From the NCBI RefSeq assembly GCF_009649815.1, contig NZ_WJIC01000003.1, positions 310,001 to 374,000 on the forward strand: a DNA stretch of 64,000 bases. Reading direction: 5' to 3'. Of this stretch, positions 51,366 to 60,939 are shown in pieces. Under the pieces are notes generated by a model, which was not told the DNA's origin, did no database searches, and was given only the letters and a program-made list of their open reading frames with translations. Within the stretch, counting starts at the first letter, position 1. Every line of letters begins with the position of its first letter. The DNA is from Nocardia sp. SYP-A9097 (GTDB lineage: Bacteria > Actinomycetota > Actinomycetes > Mycobacteriales > Mycobacteriaceae). The translations under genes were made by a program, and so were the position numbers.

Positions 51366-52352
51366 TCAGCCGACGGCGTGGGCGCGTACCGCGTCGAGCT
51401 GGGTGGGGGTACCCAGGACGATCAGAATGGAATCGGCGTGGAGTTGGGTTTCGCCGGTGGGATTGGCGATGAATCGGCCGTCGGGGGCACGCAGGGCCAT
51501 TACCAAAGCGCCTGTGGTGCGGCGCAGAGCGGTGTTCGTCAGGGAGTGGCCGATCAGCTGTGACTGCGCGCCGACGGTGATCTCCTCGATCCGGTATTCC
51601 AGGCTGTCGTCGTGCATGACGACGTCCAGGAATTCGGCCACATTGGGTTGCAGCGCGAACGCCGCCATTCGACGACCGCCGATCAATTGGGGATTGACCG
51701 CTCGATTCGCCCCGGCGCGAAGAAGTTTGGACTTCGAGCCTTCGGTTCGCGCCCGCGCGATGATCACCAGATCGTCGCGCATCGCGCGGCTGGACAAGGT
51801 CACATAGACATTGTCGGCATCGCTGTCCAGGGCGGCGATCAAGGCGTGCGCGTGCGCGATACCCGCGGCTTCGAGCACACTGTCATCGGTGACATCGCCG
51901 AGAATGTTCGGATATTCGATGTCCTGCAACCGTTCCGGATCGCGATCCACCACCACGATGGTCTTGCCCAGGCTCTGCAGATACTGCGCGGTCGAACAGC
52001 CCACCCTGCCCCACCCACACACGATGATGTGCCCGCGCATCCGGTCTATCCGGCGGTCCATTCGTCTCCGTTCCAGATGCTGGCGCAGATGTCCTTCGAT
52101 GAGGGCCTCCAGCAGGACCCCGAACATATAGAACACGGTGCCCGCACCGACCAGGATGAGCACCATGGTGAACACCTGGCCGGTCGGGGACAACGGGTGG
52201 ACCTCACGGAATCCGACCGTGGCAATGGTCGTCACGGTCTGATACAGCGCGTCGAGGAATCCGAACCCCAACATCAGATAGCCGACCGTGCCCGCCAGCA
52301 GCACCAGCAGGAACGCGGCCACCACACGACTGATACGTACCAACGGATTCAC
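51366..52352 (-). CDS. potassium channel with RCK (TrkA-N) domain
   Basis: 328 residues. Two transmembrane helices (VVAAFLLVLLAGTVGYLMLG and VFTMVLILVGAGTVFYMFGV) flank a pore loop TTIATVGFREV with the TVGF selectivity filter (a TVGY variant). A cytoplasmic RCK domain follows with HIIVCGWGRVGCSTAQYL and VVDRDPERL, then a TrkA-C domain. It forms gated tetrameric K+ channels of the MthK type. Monocistronic; the ATG at 52352 immediately precedes the first helix. Confidence 0.9.
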   Translation of the reverse strand: MNPLVRISRVVAAFLLVLLAGTVGYLMLGFGFLDALYQTVTTIATVGFREVHPLSPTGQVFTMVLILVGAGTVFYMFGVLLEALIEGHLRQHLERRRMDRRIDRMRGHIIVCGWGRVGCSTAQYLQSLGKTIVVVDRDPERLQDIEYPNILGDVTDDSVLEAAGIAHAHALIAALDSDADNVYVTLSSRAMRDDLVIIARARTEGSKSKLLRAGANRAVNPQLIGGRRMAAFALQPNVAEFLDVVMHDDSLEYRIEEITVGAQSQLIGHSLTNTALRRTTGALVMALRAPDGRFIANPTGETQLHADSILIVLGTPTQLDAVRAHAVG

Positions 52353-52378
52353 GCGAGGATTGTGGCATTCACAGCGGG

Positions 52379-53425
52379 TCAGTGCTCGGCCGTGACGACC
52401 ACTTTGAGCGCGCCGGTTTCGGCGGCGTGCGCGAATGTCTCATAGGCGGTCTCGAATTCGTTCATCGTGTAATGGTGGGTGATCAGGGCGGACGGATCGA
52501 GACGGCCGGTCGCGATGAGCTGGATGAGCCTCGGGGTGGAGTAGGTGTCGACCAGGCCGGTGGTGATGGTCAGATCGCTGATCCAGACCTTCTCCAGGTG
52601 CAGGGTCGCCGGCTTGCCGTGGACGCCGATATTGGCCACGTGCCCGCCCGCGCGCACGAGTTCCACCGCGGTCTCGAAGGTTTCGGGAATACCGACCGCC
52701 TCGATGGTGACATCCGCGCCCAGTCCGCCGGTGAGTTCACGGACGATATCGAGCGGATTCTCCCGGCTGCTGTTGACGATGACATCGGCACCGATCTTTT
52801 GAGCGGCCTCGAGTCGGCTGTCGGCGAGGTCGATCGCGATGATGTGGCCCGGACTGTACAGCCGCGCGGTGGCGATGGCGGCCAAGCCGATCGGGCCCGC
52901 GCCGATAATGGCGACCGTGTCACCCGGTGTGACAGCGCCGTTGAGGACGCCGACTTCGTAACTGGTGGGCAGAATATCGGCGAGCATGAGCATCTGCTCG
53001 TCGGTAATCGATTCGGGGATCGGATGACTGGAGGTGTCGACGAAGGGGACCCGGACCAGTTCGGCCTGGGTGCCGTCGATGAGGTGGCCGAAAATCCACC
53101 CGCCGCCGCCCAGACACTGGCCGTAGCGGCCCTCCCGGCAGAAGCGGCACGCGCCGCAGGAACTGATGCAGGACAACAGGACTCGCTCGCCCACCCGGCG
53201 GGTGTGCACGCCCGAGCCGACCTCGACGATGGTGCCGACGGCTTCGTGGCCGAGGATCCGCCCCGGCGTGAACTCGGGTACGTCACCCTTGAGAATGTGC
53301 AGATCGGTGCCGCAGATGGTCACCGCGTCGACCCGCACGATCGCGTCGGTGGGAGCTTGGATGGTGGGGTCGGGGACTTCGTCCCAGGACTTCTGTCCGG
53401 CACCGTGAAAGACCATGGCGCGCAT
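52379..53425 (-). CDS. zinc-dependent alcohol dehydrogenase
   Basis: 348 residues of the MDR family. The catalytic zinc ligands are in AVTICGTDLHILKGDV and LGHEAVGTIVEVGSG, the structural zinc in SCGACRFCREGRYGQC, and the Rossmann loop is AIIGAGPIGLAAIATARL. Close to the formaldehyde- or nitrosomycothiol-type and threonine-dehydrogenase-like MDRs; substrate not assignable. It lies ahead of the ppsA remnant's end on the same strand, with AAAGGAGC before the ATG. Confidence 0.9.
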   Translation of the reverse strand: MRAMVFHGAGQKSWDEVPDPTIQAPTDAIVRVDAVTICGTDLHILKGDVPEFTPGRILGHEAVGTIVEVGSGVHTRRVGERVLLSCISSCGACRFCREGRYGQCLGGGGWIFGHLIDGTQAELVRVPFVDTSSHPIPESITDEQMLMLADILPTSYEVGVLNGAVTPGDTVAIIGAGPIGLAAIATARLYSPGHIIAIDLADSRLEAAQKIGADVIVNSSRENPLDIVRELTGGLGADVTIEAVGIPETFETAVELVRAGGHVANIGVHGKPATLHLEKVWISDLTITTGLVDTYSTPRLIQLIATGRLDPSALITHHYTMNEFETAYETFAHAAETGALKVVVTAEH

Positions 53426-53462
53426 ATCGAATGCTCCTTTATTCAGAACTGCGGGGGTGGTG

Positions 53463-54577
53463 TCACCGGTGGTGCAGGGCGTTCTCCAGCAGGAGTCGGC
53501 GTTCCGCCGCGGCGACCATTCGTCGGGTCCGGGCTATGGCGTCGGGGGTCACCGAGACCGAGGTGATGCCCATGCGCACCAGGTGCTCGGCGAATTCCGG
53601 GCGTGTGGACGGGGCCTGCCCGCACAGCGATGAGGTGATGCCGAGGCGGTTGGCGGTGGAGATGATGCTCCCGATGGCATCGAGCACCGCGGCATCGGAT
53701 TCGTCGAACAATTCGGCGCAGTTCTCCGAATCCCGGTCCACGCCCAGCATCAGCTGGGTCAGGTCATTGCTGCCGATGGAGACACCGTCGATACCCATGC
53801 CCACGTATTCGGGCAGGCGGTACACCACCGAGGGCATTGTGGCGGTGCGTGTTCCGACCACACAGGGCACGCCGAGCTCACGCGCCACGATGGCCGCGTG
53901 ACAGGTCAGGCCGCCGCTGTCGGTGACCAGCGCGGCGGCGCGGGAGATGGTGGGCAGCCAATCGGGATTGGTCATCGGGGCGACGAGCACTTCGCCGTCG
54001 CGCAGCGTCGAACCCTCGGCCGGTGAACGCAGCACGCGTACCAGCCCGCTGGCCGCACCCGGGGCGGCGCCCAGTCCGCGCAACAGGACATCGCCTTGAA
54101 TCGTCTGCGCGATAGCGCCCGCATCAGCTGGTCCTCGCCGTGAATATTGGTGCGCGAGAGATTCATTCCCGCGAAGGAATTGGTCGCGCTGTCCTCGCCG
54201 ACGGCGGAGGAGCGCACCGCGACCACGACCTCGTCGCCGAGCCGGTGATACGCGCCGAGCAGGGCGGCGCGGACCTCGGGCGCCATGGGAGTCGCGTGCA
54301 CGAGTTCGCGCATGCGAATGCAGAGTTCGTCGAGCTGCCGCCCCTCGGCCGCGGTCGCGTCCCGCGCGACCTCCAGGGCCTGGGTGTGCAGCTTGTCGAG
54401 TTCGACTCCGTGTGGCCCGGAGGTGATCACCTCCTCGTAGCAGGATTTCAATGCCACGAATCCGGGTGGCACCGGCAATTGCGCCGATACCAGTTCGCCC
54501 AGATTCGCGCCCTTGCCGCCGGCGCGATCGGCATCGGCCAATCGCAGTTCGTTCAGGCCGGCCACGTAGTCGCCCAT
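53463..54577 (-). pseudogene. phosphoenolpyruvate synthase remnant with two large deletions and a frameshift
   Basis: From ATG 54577 the ATP-grasp start is intact (ADRAGGKGANLGELVSAQLP, VAVRSSAVGEDSATNSFAGM) for about 155 residues. At about 54110 the frame changes and several hundred residues are missing. The phosphohistidine domain follows (LGAAPGAASGLVRVLRSPAE, TDSGGLTCHAAIVARELGVP with the catalytic His). After VVGTRTATM a second deletion removes most of the C-terminal barrel, leaving YVGMGIDGVSIGSNDLTQLM to the end. About 370 of roughly 780-870 residues remain, so it cannot be an active PEP synthase. Confidence 0.85.
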
Positions 54578-54783
54578 TATGGCTCCGATCGTCGGTGTGT
54601 CCACTCCTCTCAGCGTCGCGTGTGCGGCCCGGGGGCCGGGAGGGGCGAAGGTCCCGGCGTCGGCGGCGTTGGGCCTGCGGCGTATTCGCTGCCCGGTGAG
54701 ATCGGTTGGTGACCTTGTCCCGTGGTTCGGGGGGTGCCGTTGCGCCGAGAATGGGTGGGGTCCCCACCGGTCGGAGGTGAGTC

Positions 54784-55704
54784 ATGGGTGTCATCGAGGC
54801 GCACGGCCTGACGAAACGATACGAGAGCACGCTCGCATTGGACGGGCTCGAATTGGATATCCCCCGCGGCGAGATCTATGGATTCCTGGGTCCGAACGGG
54901 GCGGGCAAGACCACCACGATCCGCCTGCTACTCGGGCTGCATCGGCCGAGCAGCGGCAGCGTGCGACTCGCCGGATGCGATGCGTGGGCCGATCCTGTTG
55001 CCGCGCACCGGCATTGCGCCTACGTGGCATCGGAGGCGACACTGTGGCCCGGGTTGACCGGCGCGGAGACCTTCGAGTATCTGGAGAATCTGCGCGGAGG
55101 GTGCGACCGCGGCTATCGCGACACGCTGATCGAGCGCTTCGATTTCGATCCGGACAAGAAGATTCGCGCACTGTCCAAAGGCAATCGGCAGAAGGTGCAA
55201 TTGGTCGCCGCCTTCGCCACCCGGGCCGATATTCTCGTGCTCGACGAACCGACCTCGGGTCTGGATCCGTTGATGGAAGCCGCTTTTCGCGAAACCGTCA
55301 CCGAGGCGCGGAACCGCGGCCAGACGATTTTCCTGTGCTCGCATGTGCTCAGCGAAGTCGAGGCGGTCTGCGACCGGGTCGGCATTCTGCGGGCCGGTCG
55401 CCTCGTGGACGAGGGCACGCTGGCACAACTGCGGCATCTGTCGGCCCGCACGGTCGAGGTGAATTTCGCCGAGTCCGGCGTCGACCTCGATCCGCTGCGC
55501 CGACTGTCCGGGGTGGAGGTCGCCGTAGCCGCCGATCATCATGTGGCGCTGGAGGTTCGCGGTGAAATGGGTCCGCTGCTGGCCGCGCTGACCCGGATGC
55601 CGGTAACGACCATCGACAGCCGCGAGCCCAGCCTCGAGGAGCTCTTCGTGATTCACTACCACGACGGCACGGGGCGCTCGAGCACGCCGGAGCAGGTCCG
55701 ATGA
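54784..55704 (+). CDS. ABC transporter, ATP-binding protein
   Basis: 306 residues. It has Walker A GPNGAGKTTTIRLLLGL, a variant signature LSKGNRQKVQLVAAFA (LSGGQ equivalent), Walker B ILVLDEPTSGLDPL and the switch His in FLCSHVLSEVEAV. The C-terminal extension is typical of drug/peptide exporters of the CcmA type. GGAGGT precedes the ATG, and the stop overlaps the permease ATG. Together they make an ABC-2-type exporter; substrate unknown. Confidence 0.92.
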   Translation: MGVIEAHGLTKRYESTLALDGLELDIPRGEIYGFLGPNGAGKTTTIRLLLGLHRPSSGSVRLAGCDAWADPVAAHRHCAYVASEATLWPGLTGAETFEYLENLRGGCDRGYRDTLIERFDFDPDKKIRALSKGNRQKVQLVAAFATRADILVLDEPTSGLDPLMEAAFRETVTEARNRGQTIFLCSHVLSEVEAVCDRVGILRAGRLVDEGTLAQLRHLSARTVEVNFAESGVDLDPLRRLSGVEVAVAADHHVALEVRGEMGPLLAALTRMPVTTIDSREPSLEELFVIHYHDGTGRSSTPEQVR

Positions 55705-57305
55705 ACGGCGCGGCACTTCCCGGCCTGGTTGTACTGGTGCGGGCTCGGCTGCGCGTCAACCGAATCTCCTTGGCGGCCATGGCCATTCTGATGGCGATAT
55801 TCTGCGTCGCCGCCCTGCAGACCTATGTCGCCGCCTTCCCGGACCGGTCCACCCGCACCACCATGCTCGCGCCGCTGGTGAACAATGGCGCGCTGCGAGT
55901 GCTGTACGGCTATCCGTTCGATATCGCCGATCCGGCGGGCTGGGTGGCGTGGCGGACCATGACCAGCGCCGGCATCATCATGGCGATGTGGGCGGTTGTC
56001 ATCACCTCCGGCGCACTGCGCGGTGAAGAGGACGCCGGGCGTGGTGAATTGGTGCTCAGCGGTGTGCAGCCGCGGCGGCGCTGGTTCGCCGCCGCGCTGA
56101 CGGCGACGGCCGTGCAAACGGTCATCATCGGTGCGGTGATGGTGATCGCGCTCGCGGCGGTCGGGTTGCCACAGCATCTGCTCACCTTCGCCAATTGCGC
56201 AGAGCTCGGCCTGCAACTGATGCTGCCCGCTCTGTTCTTCGCCGCGGTCGCGGCACTGACCAGTCAGCTGGCCCCCACCGCGCGCGCCGCGCGGCTGCTC
56301 GCGGCGGGAATCCTGGTGGCCGCCTTCCTGGTTCGCGCGCCCGCCGATGTGAGGGAGGGGATGAGTTGGCTGCGCCGGCTGACCCCGCTGGGCTGGTTCG
56401 AGGAGTTGCGCCCGCCTGCCGCGCCGTCGCCGATCGTGCTGACGGTGATCGTGCTGGCGACGGCCCTGCCGATTCTGATCGCGCTGTGCCTGCTCGGCAC
56501 CCGAGATATCGGGCGCGGGTTGCTGGGCGCACACGACAGCAGGCCACCGCGCCGGCTACTACTGGGTTCGCCATGGCAGGCGGCATTGCGCGATGAGACG
56601 CCGCAGCTGAGTTTCTGGTTCGCCGGCACCACGCTGTACGCGCTGCTGATGGGCGGGCTGATCAAGACGGTGCTGGAATTCCTGCGACACACCCCGATGT
56701 ATGCCCAATTCTTCGGCGAGCAGCTCGCCGTCGACGGGTTCGTCTCGGCGCTCTATTCGCTGATCCAGCTGCTGGCAGCGCTATTGGCGGTGACGCTGAT
56801 TGTGGCGGCCAGGGGTGAGGAGGCCACGGGCAGGCTGGAACTACTGCTGGCCATGCCACGCTCACGCGTCGGGTGGCAGTGCGGGCGAGCCGTGCTGGCG
56901 ATCGCACTGGCGGCCACGCTGACCGCGATCGCGGCGGGATCGATGTGGGTCGGCGCCGCGCTCACCGGACAGCGGATCCGGGCGAGCTCACTCCTGCTGG
57001 CCTCGGTCAACAGCCTGCCGCTGGTCGTGGTGACGGTGGGGTGCGCGACGGCGGTGCTGGCGCTCGCGCCCCGGGCGGTCAGCAGCATGTACGCGCTGGT
57101 GGCGGCGGCGTTCCTGTGGGACAACGTGGGGACCGCGTTGCAGGCTCCCGGTTGGACGCTGTCACTGTCGCCCTTCCACGCATTGGCTCGGGTTCCCATG
57201 CAGGACTTGGCTTTTACCCCGGTTGCGGTACTGACGGTGATCGGCGCGGGATTGTTCGCGCCGGCGCTGTACCGATTCCGTCATCGCGATCTGATATCGG
57301 CGTGA
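55701..57305 (+). CDS. ABC-2 type exporter, membrane subunit
   Basis: 534 residues with about twelve hydrophobic segments in two similar halves (e.g. ISLAAMAILMAIFCVAALQT; VFLWDNVGTALQAPGWTLSL in the C-terminal half). Each half carries an EDAGRGELVLSG or EEATGRLELLLAMPR segment, the coupling-helix motif of the large actinobacterial antibiotic-exporter permeases. Overlaps the ATPase gene by ATGA. Confidence 0.88.
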   Translation: MNGAALPGLVVLVRARLRVNRISLAAMAILMAIFCVAALQTYVAAFPDRSTRTTMLAPLVNNGALRVLYGYPFDIADPAGWVAWRTMTSAGIIMAMWAVVITSGALRGEEDAGRGELVLSGVQPRRRWFAAALTATAVQTVIIGAVMVIALAAVGLPQHLLTFANCAELGLQLMLPALFFAAVAALTSQLAPTARAARLLAAGILVAAFLVRAPADVREGMSWLRRLTPLGWFEELRPPAAPSPIVLTVIVLATALPILIALCLLGTRDIGRGLLGAHDSRPPRRLLLGSPWQAALRDETPQLSFWFAGTTLYALLMGGLIKTVLEFLRHTPMYAQFFGEQLAVDGFVSALYSLIQLLAALLAVTLIVAARGEEATGRLELLLAMPRSRVGWQCGRAVLAIALAATLTAIAAGSMWVGAALTGQRIRASSLLLASVNSLPLVVVTVGCATAVLALAPRAVSSMYALVAAAFLWDNVGTALQAPGWTLSLSPFHALARVPMQDLAFTPVAVLTVIGAGLFAPALYRFRHRDLISA

Positions 57306-57405
57306 CGTCGGTCACTCGGAGTGGTTACTTTCGCTTCTGCCGCCGGGTCGGTGGGTGGCGCCACGATTGAGGTGTCTTTATACAATTCGATCTCAGGTGT
57401 CGATC

Positions 57406-58749
57406 ATGACCGAATTACATCCGCTGGACGCGGGGTTCATCGAACTCGAGGACTCCGACCGGCACATCAGTCTCGGAATCGGTGCTGTCGCAATCATTTC
57501 CGGCACACCGCCGACGCGTGCGGAGTTCGCCGAAGTACTCGGCGAGCGCATCGCCGCCAATGCGAGGCTGCGTCAGAAGATGCGCCGCGCGCCGTTCGAT
57601 CTGACCGCTCCCGTCTGGGAGGAGGACCCGAATTTCGATCTGGCGCATCACATCCACTGGACCGCGCTGCCCGAGCCCGCCGACGACAGCGCGCTGTTCG
57701 ACTTCGTCGCGGCCGAGTTGGAGAAGCGCCTGGATCGAGACCATCCGTTGTGGCAGTGCATTGTCGTGGAGAGGCTCACCGGCGACCGCTGGGCGCTGTT
57801 CGTCAAGGCGCATCACAGTATGGTCGACGGTGTCTCCGGCGTCACACTGCTCTCGACCTTCTGCGACGGTATGGAAGCCGTTGAGTCCGGCGGCGCGAAT
57901 GGCGCACAGCCGGCGGTGAATTGGCTCGCCTGGGCGGTGAAGGGAATCCGGCTACCGTTCGATTTGCCGCGGCACGCGGTGAGCGTGATACGCGGCCTGA
58001 TCCCGTTGGCTGCGGCGACCCTGGCCTCGGCCACCGACTCCTCGCTGAACGGTTCCATCGGACAGCAGCGCCGCTATATCGCCGCCCGCACCTCACTGAC
58101 CGAGGTGCGGGAGATAGGAAAAGCCTTCGGCGCGACCGTCAACGATGTGGTTCTCGCCGCCCTGGCCTCGGCCTACCGGGATCTGCTGCTGCAGCGTGGT
58201 GAACAACCCGCCGAAGATACCGTGCGCATCCTGGTCCCGGTCTCCATGCGCGCCGCCGACGCGAAATACGTTCTGGACAACCGGGTTTCGGTCATGATCC
58301 CCGCGCTGCCGGTCCACCTCGAGGATCCGGTGCAACGACTGTCGCTGATCCACGACCTCATGACCGCGCACAAATCGCGCGGCGAAGCGCAGGCGGAGAA
58401 GTCGGTGATGGGCCTAGCCGATTGGCTCCCCTTCGCCCCGATCGCCTGGACCGTGCGACTGCTCTCCCTCATCCCGCAACACGGCATCACCGCCCTGGCC
58501 ACCAATATCCCCGGCCCGCCGCACGCTTTGACCGTGCACGGCCGTGAGGTGCTGTCCCTGCTCCCCGCGGTCCCCATCGCCATGCGCCTGCGCACCGGAA
58601 TAGCCATCCTGAGCTACCACGATCAACTCAATTTCGGCATCACCGGTGACTACGACACCAACCCGGACCTGCGCACGCTCGCCGATGGAATCCACGGTGC
58701 CATCGCCGAACTCTTGACCGCCGCCCGCAACCTCCCCGATGCCCTGTGA
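57406..58749 (+). CDS. WS/DGAT wax ester synthase/diacylglycerol acyltransferase
   Basis: 447 residues. The N-terminal LHPLDAGFIELEDSDRHISL, the catalytic motif HHSMVDGVSGVTLLSTFCDG (HHxxxDG) and NDVVLAALASAYRDLL are hallmarks. The ending region has TNIPGPPHALTVHGREVLSL and LNFGITGDYDTNPDLRTLAD. It makes triacylglycerol or wax esters from acyl-CoA, the storage lipid that mycolata build under hypoxia or starvation. ATG 57406 follows CAGGTG. It lies directly before the stress-protein genes. Confidence 0.93.
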   Translation: MTELHPLDAGFIELEDSDRHISLGIGAVAIISGTPPTRAEFAEVLGERIAANARLRQKMRRAPFDLTAPVWEEDPNFDLAHHIHWTALPEPADDSALFDFVAAELEKRLDRDHPLWQCIVVERLTGDRWALFVKAHHSMVDGVSGVTLLSTFCDGMEAVESGGANGAQPAVNWLAWAVKGIRLPFDLPRHAVSVIRGLIPLAAATLASATDSSLNGSIGQQRRYIAARTSLTEVREIGKAFGATVNDVVLAALASAYRDLLLQRGEQPAEDTVRILVPVSMRAADAKYVLDNRVSVMIPALPVHLEDPVQRLSLIHDLMTAHKSRGEAQAEKSVMGLADWLPFAPIAWTVRLLSLIPQHGITALATNIPGPPHALTVHGREVLSLLPAVPIAMRLRTGIAILSYHDQLNFGITGDYDTNPDLRTLADGIHGAIAELLTAARNLPDAL

Positions 58750-58807
58750 TGACGCTGTCGAGCCGGTTCCTCGGGCAGGTGATCTGGAGCCCGACGGCCC
58801 GGACGGG

Positions 58808-58821
58808 TGGTGACATTGTTC
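58808..58821. promoter_or_regulatory. DosR-box-like sequence before the first universal stress gene
   Basis: GTGACATTGTTCCC has the 5-4-5 layout of the DosR palindrome (GGGAC-N4-GTCCC) with one mismatch in each arm, 58 bases before the start codon. The downstream gene families are classical DosR targets. Single-site visual match only. Confidence 0.35.
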
Positions 58822-58879
58822 CCTGGGTTGCCGCGGGGCCGCGCGGGATGCTCTAGGTATCACCGCGTCAGGAGGCATC

Positions 58880-59782
58880 ATGACCGAGAACGCCGTTCCC
58901 GCAACGGATTCTGTCAATCAACCCATTGTGGCCGCAGCCGACGGCTCGGAGATCTCGTACCAGGCGGTGGCCTGGGCGGCAGTCGAGGCCGAGTTGCTGC
59001 GCTGTCCGCTGCACATCATCACCTCGTTCGGCATTGTGCACGAGCTGGAGTCGAGGTCGGCGCTGAGTGCGGCCGAGAAATCGGCCCTGCGCAGCGAGGG
59101 CGAGCGGGTGCTGGCCGAGGCGCTGGAGGTCGCCCGGCATGCCGCGCCCAGCGGAACCCTCGCTGTGACAACGGAACTCACCTTCGAGCTGATCACACCG
59201 ACATTGCTGGACCGCTCGCGTCAGGCCCGCATGCTGGTCGTGGGCAACCGCGGTCGCGGCGCCATCCGCCGGGCCCTGCTCGGATCGGTGAGCACCGCGC
59301 TCTCGCGGCACGCGCACTGCCCGGTCGCCGTGGTGCACGGTGTGGCGAAGACCGGTGCGGACACCGACGGCAAGCCCATCGTGGTCGGAGTGGACGGCAC
59401 CGCCAACAGCCTGCCCGCCATCGAGCTGGCATTCCAGGAGGCGTCGCGGCGCAAGGCTCCGCTGATCGCGGTCCGGGCCTGGAGCGACTCCAGCGGCTTC
59501 GACCTGCCGGTGGTCGGCTGGGACGTGATTCGCGAGACCGAGGAGGTGCTGTTGAGCAGGAGCCTCGAGAGTTTCGCCGAACGCTACCCGGATGTGCGGT
59601 TCGAACGGTACATCGCCTGCGATACCCCGGTGCGGGCGCTGCTCGAGCATGCCGAGGGCGCGCAATTGCTGGTTGTGGGCAGCCACGGCCGCAGCGGTTT
59701 CTCCGGCATGGTCATCGGTTCGGTCAGTACCGCCCTGCTGCACACCGCCTCCTGCCCGGTCCTGGTCGTACGCCAACCCTGA
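58880..59782 (+). CDS. universal stress protein, tandem UspA domains
   Basis: 300 residues with two UspA domains (about 10-150 and 160-300). Each ends in the ATP-binding loop: LVVGNRGRGAIRRALLGSVS and LVVGSHGRSGFSGMVIGSVS. The layout is that of mycobacterial Rv2623-type proteins, ATP-binding growth regulators induced in hypoxia. TCAGGAGG precedes the ATG. It and the 60940 gene are paralogues. Confidence 0.93.
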   Translation: MTENAVPATDSVNQPIVAAADGSEISYQAVAWAAVEAELLRCPLHIITSFGIVHELESRSALSAAEKSALRSEGERVLAEALEVARHAAPSGTLAVTTELTFELITPTLLDRSRQARMLVVGNRGRGAIRRALLGSVSTALSRHAHCPVAVVHGVAKTGADTDGKPIVVGVDGTANSLPAIELAFQEASRRKAPLIAVRAWSDSSGFDLPVVGWDVIRETEEVLLSRSLESFAERYPDVRFERYIACDTPVRALLEHAEGAQLLVVGSHGRSGFSGMVIGSVSTALLHTASCPVLVVRQP

Positions 59783-59807
59783 GCATGGCCCCACGTCCCG
59801 GCATCCG

Positions 59808-59821
59808 GTGACTTTCGGCCA
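59808..59821. promoter_or_regulatory. DosR-box-like sequence before the Acg nitroreductase gene
   Basis: GTGACTTTCGGCCA resembles the GGGACTTTnGGCCC form of the DosR box, with mismatches at the second base and the last base. It lies 70 bases upstream of the nitroreductase start. Supported mainly by the identity of the downstream gene. Confidence 0.35.
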
Positions 59822-59890
59822 TCCTTCCCGGCCGCCGACTGCGCCATGCTGAACCCGAATGGCCACCCGAATCCTTCCGAAGGACAAACG

Positions 59891-60880
59891 ATGTCGAGAA
59901 CGCATCCCGATCCCGAAACCGTGCGGGCGGCGCTGACCCTGGCGGTGCGCGCACCGTCGGTCCACAACAGCCAGCCGTGGTCGTGGCGGGTCGGCGATTC
60001 CACCGTGCAGCTGTACGCCGATTGCGGTCGGCGGCTGCCGCACACCGATCCCGACAGCCGCGAACTCGTACTGAGTTGCGGTGCGGCACTGCATCATCTG
60101 CGCGTGGCGCTGCGGGCGTTCGGCTGGGAGACGGTCGTGCACCGATTCCCGAATCCGGCCGATCCGCGTCACCTGGCGGCAGTGGAACTGCGGCACGCGG
60201 TGCCCGACCCGGAGTCGGTGCGACTGGCGCGGGCTATCTCCACCCGGCGCAGCGACCGCCGCCGATTCACCTCCTGGGAGGTGCCCTCGGCGCAGGTCGC
60301 CAAGGTGATGGCCGCGGGCAAAGCACCGGGCGTCGCGGTGCACGAGGTCGAGGCCACCGGCGAGCGGACCCGGCTGTCCCGCATATTCGCGCAAGCCGCG
60401 GACGAACATGCCCACGATCCCGGTTACTTGGCGGAACTGAGCGAATGGAGTGGGCATCACGCCCAGTCGTATGGTGTGCCGGCCCGTAACGCGGTGGCAT
60501 CGACGGATCCGAGGGTCCGGCCGTTCGGAGATCCGCGACTGCCCGAAGCGATCGTGCACGATACCGATGAAGCATCGCGAATGTTGGTGCTGGCCACCAG
60601 TTCCAACGATCTGATGGGTTGGCTGCGGGCGGGTGAGGCCGCGAGTGCGGTACTGCTGTCCGCCACCGCGTTCGGGCTGGCCACCTGCCCGCTCACCGAA
60701 CCTTTGGAGCTGCCGCGATTGCGCGAGAAGATCCGCGCGGACATTCTGGGCGGCTTCGGCCATCCACAGCTGATGATCCGGATGGGCTGGGCGGTCAGCA
60801 GCGCGGCCGCGATCTCGCCGTCACCGCGACTGCCCCTGCAAGAGGTCGTGCGCCCGCTCGAATCGGCGGCCACGGCATGA
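59891..60880 (+). CDS. Acg-type nitroreductase family protein
   Basis: 329 residues. It shows RAPSVHNSQPWSWRV, the FMN-binding signature of the Acg group, then LRVALRAFGWETVVHRFPNP, RRSDRRRFTSWEVPS and LRAGEAASAVLLSATAFGLA with the second flavin-site arginine region. Acg proteins are DosR-induced flavoproteins of mycolata, thought to sequester or use FMN in dormancy. ATG 59891 has a weak AAGGAC upstream. Confidence 0.9.
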   Translation: MSRTHPDPETVRAALTLAVRAPSVHNSQPWSWRVGDSTVQLYADCGRRLPHTDPDSRELVLSCGAALHHLRVALRAFGWETVVHRFPNPADPRHLAAVELRHAVPDPESVRLARAISTRRSDRRRFTSWEVPSAQVAKVMAAGKAPGVAVHEVEATGERTRLSRIFAQAADEHAHDPGYLAELSEWSGHHAQSYGVPARNAVASTDPRVRPFGDPRLPEAIVHDTDEASRMLVLATSSNDLMGWLRAGEAASAVLLSATAFGLATCPLTEPLELPRLREKIRADILGGFGHPQLMIRMGWAVSSAAAISPSPRLPLQEVVRPLESAATA

Positions 60881-60939
60881 ACGGCGAACCCGTGCACGGC
60901 GCCGATACCCAGCGACATCTCGGATGAGGAGAGAACATC

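Noticed and set aside
54709-54722. DosR box before the ABC exporter (GTGACCTTGTCCCG)
   Set aside because: The two half-sites are spaced one base too close for the 5-4-5 palindrome, so the match is not convincing.
57332-57346. DosR box before the WS/DGAT gene (GTTACTTTCGCTTC)
   Set aside because: Only the left half and centre resemble the box; the right half does not.
58868-60763. 631-codon open frame antisense to the Usp and nitroreductase genes
   Set aside because: It is the mirror of GC-rich third positions in well-recognised plus-strand genes; composition is His/Arg/Gln-rich without domains.
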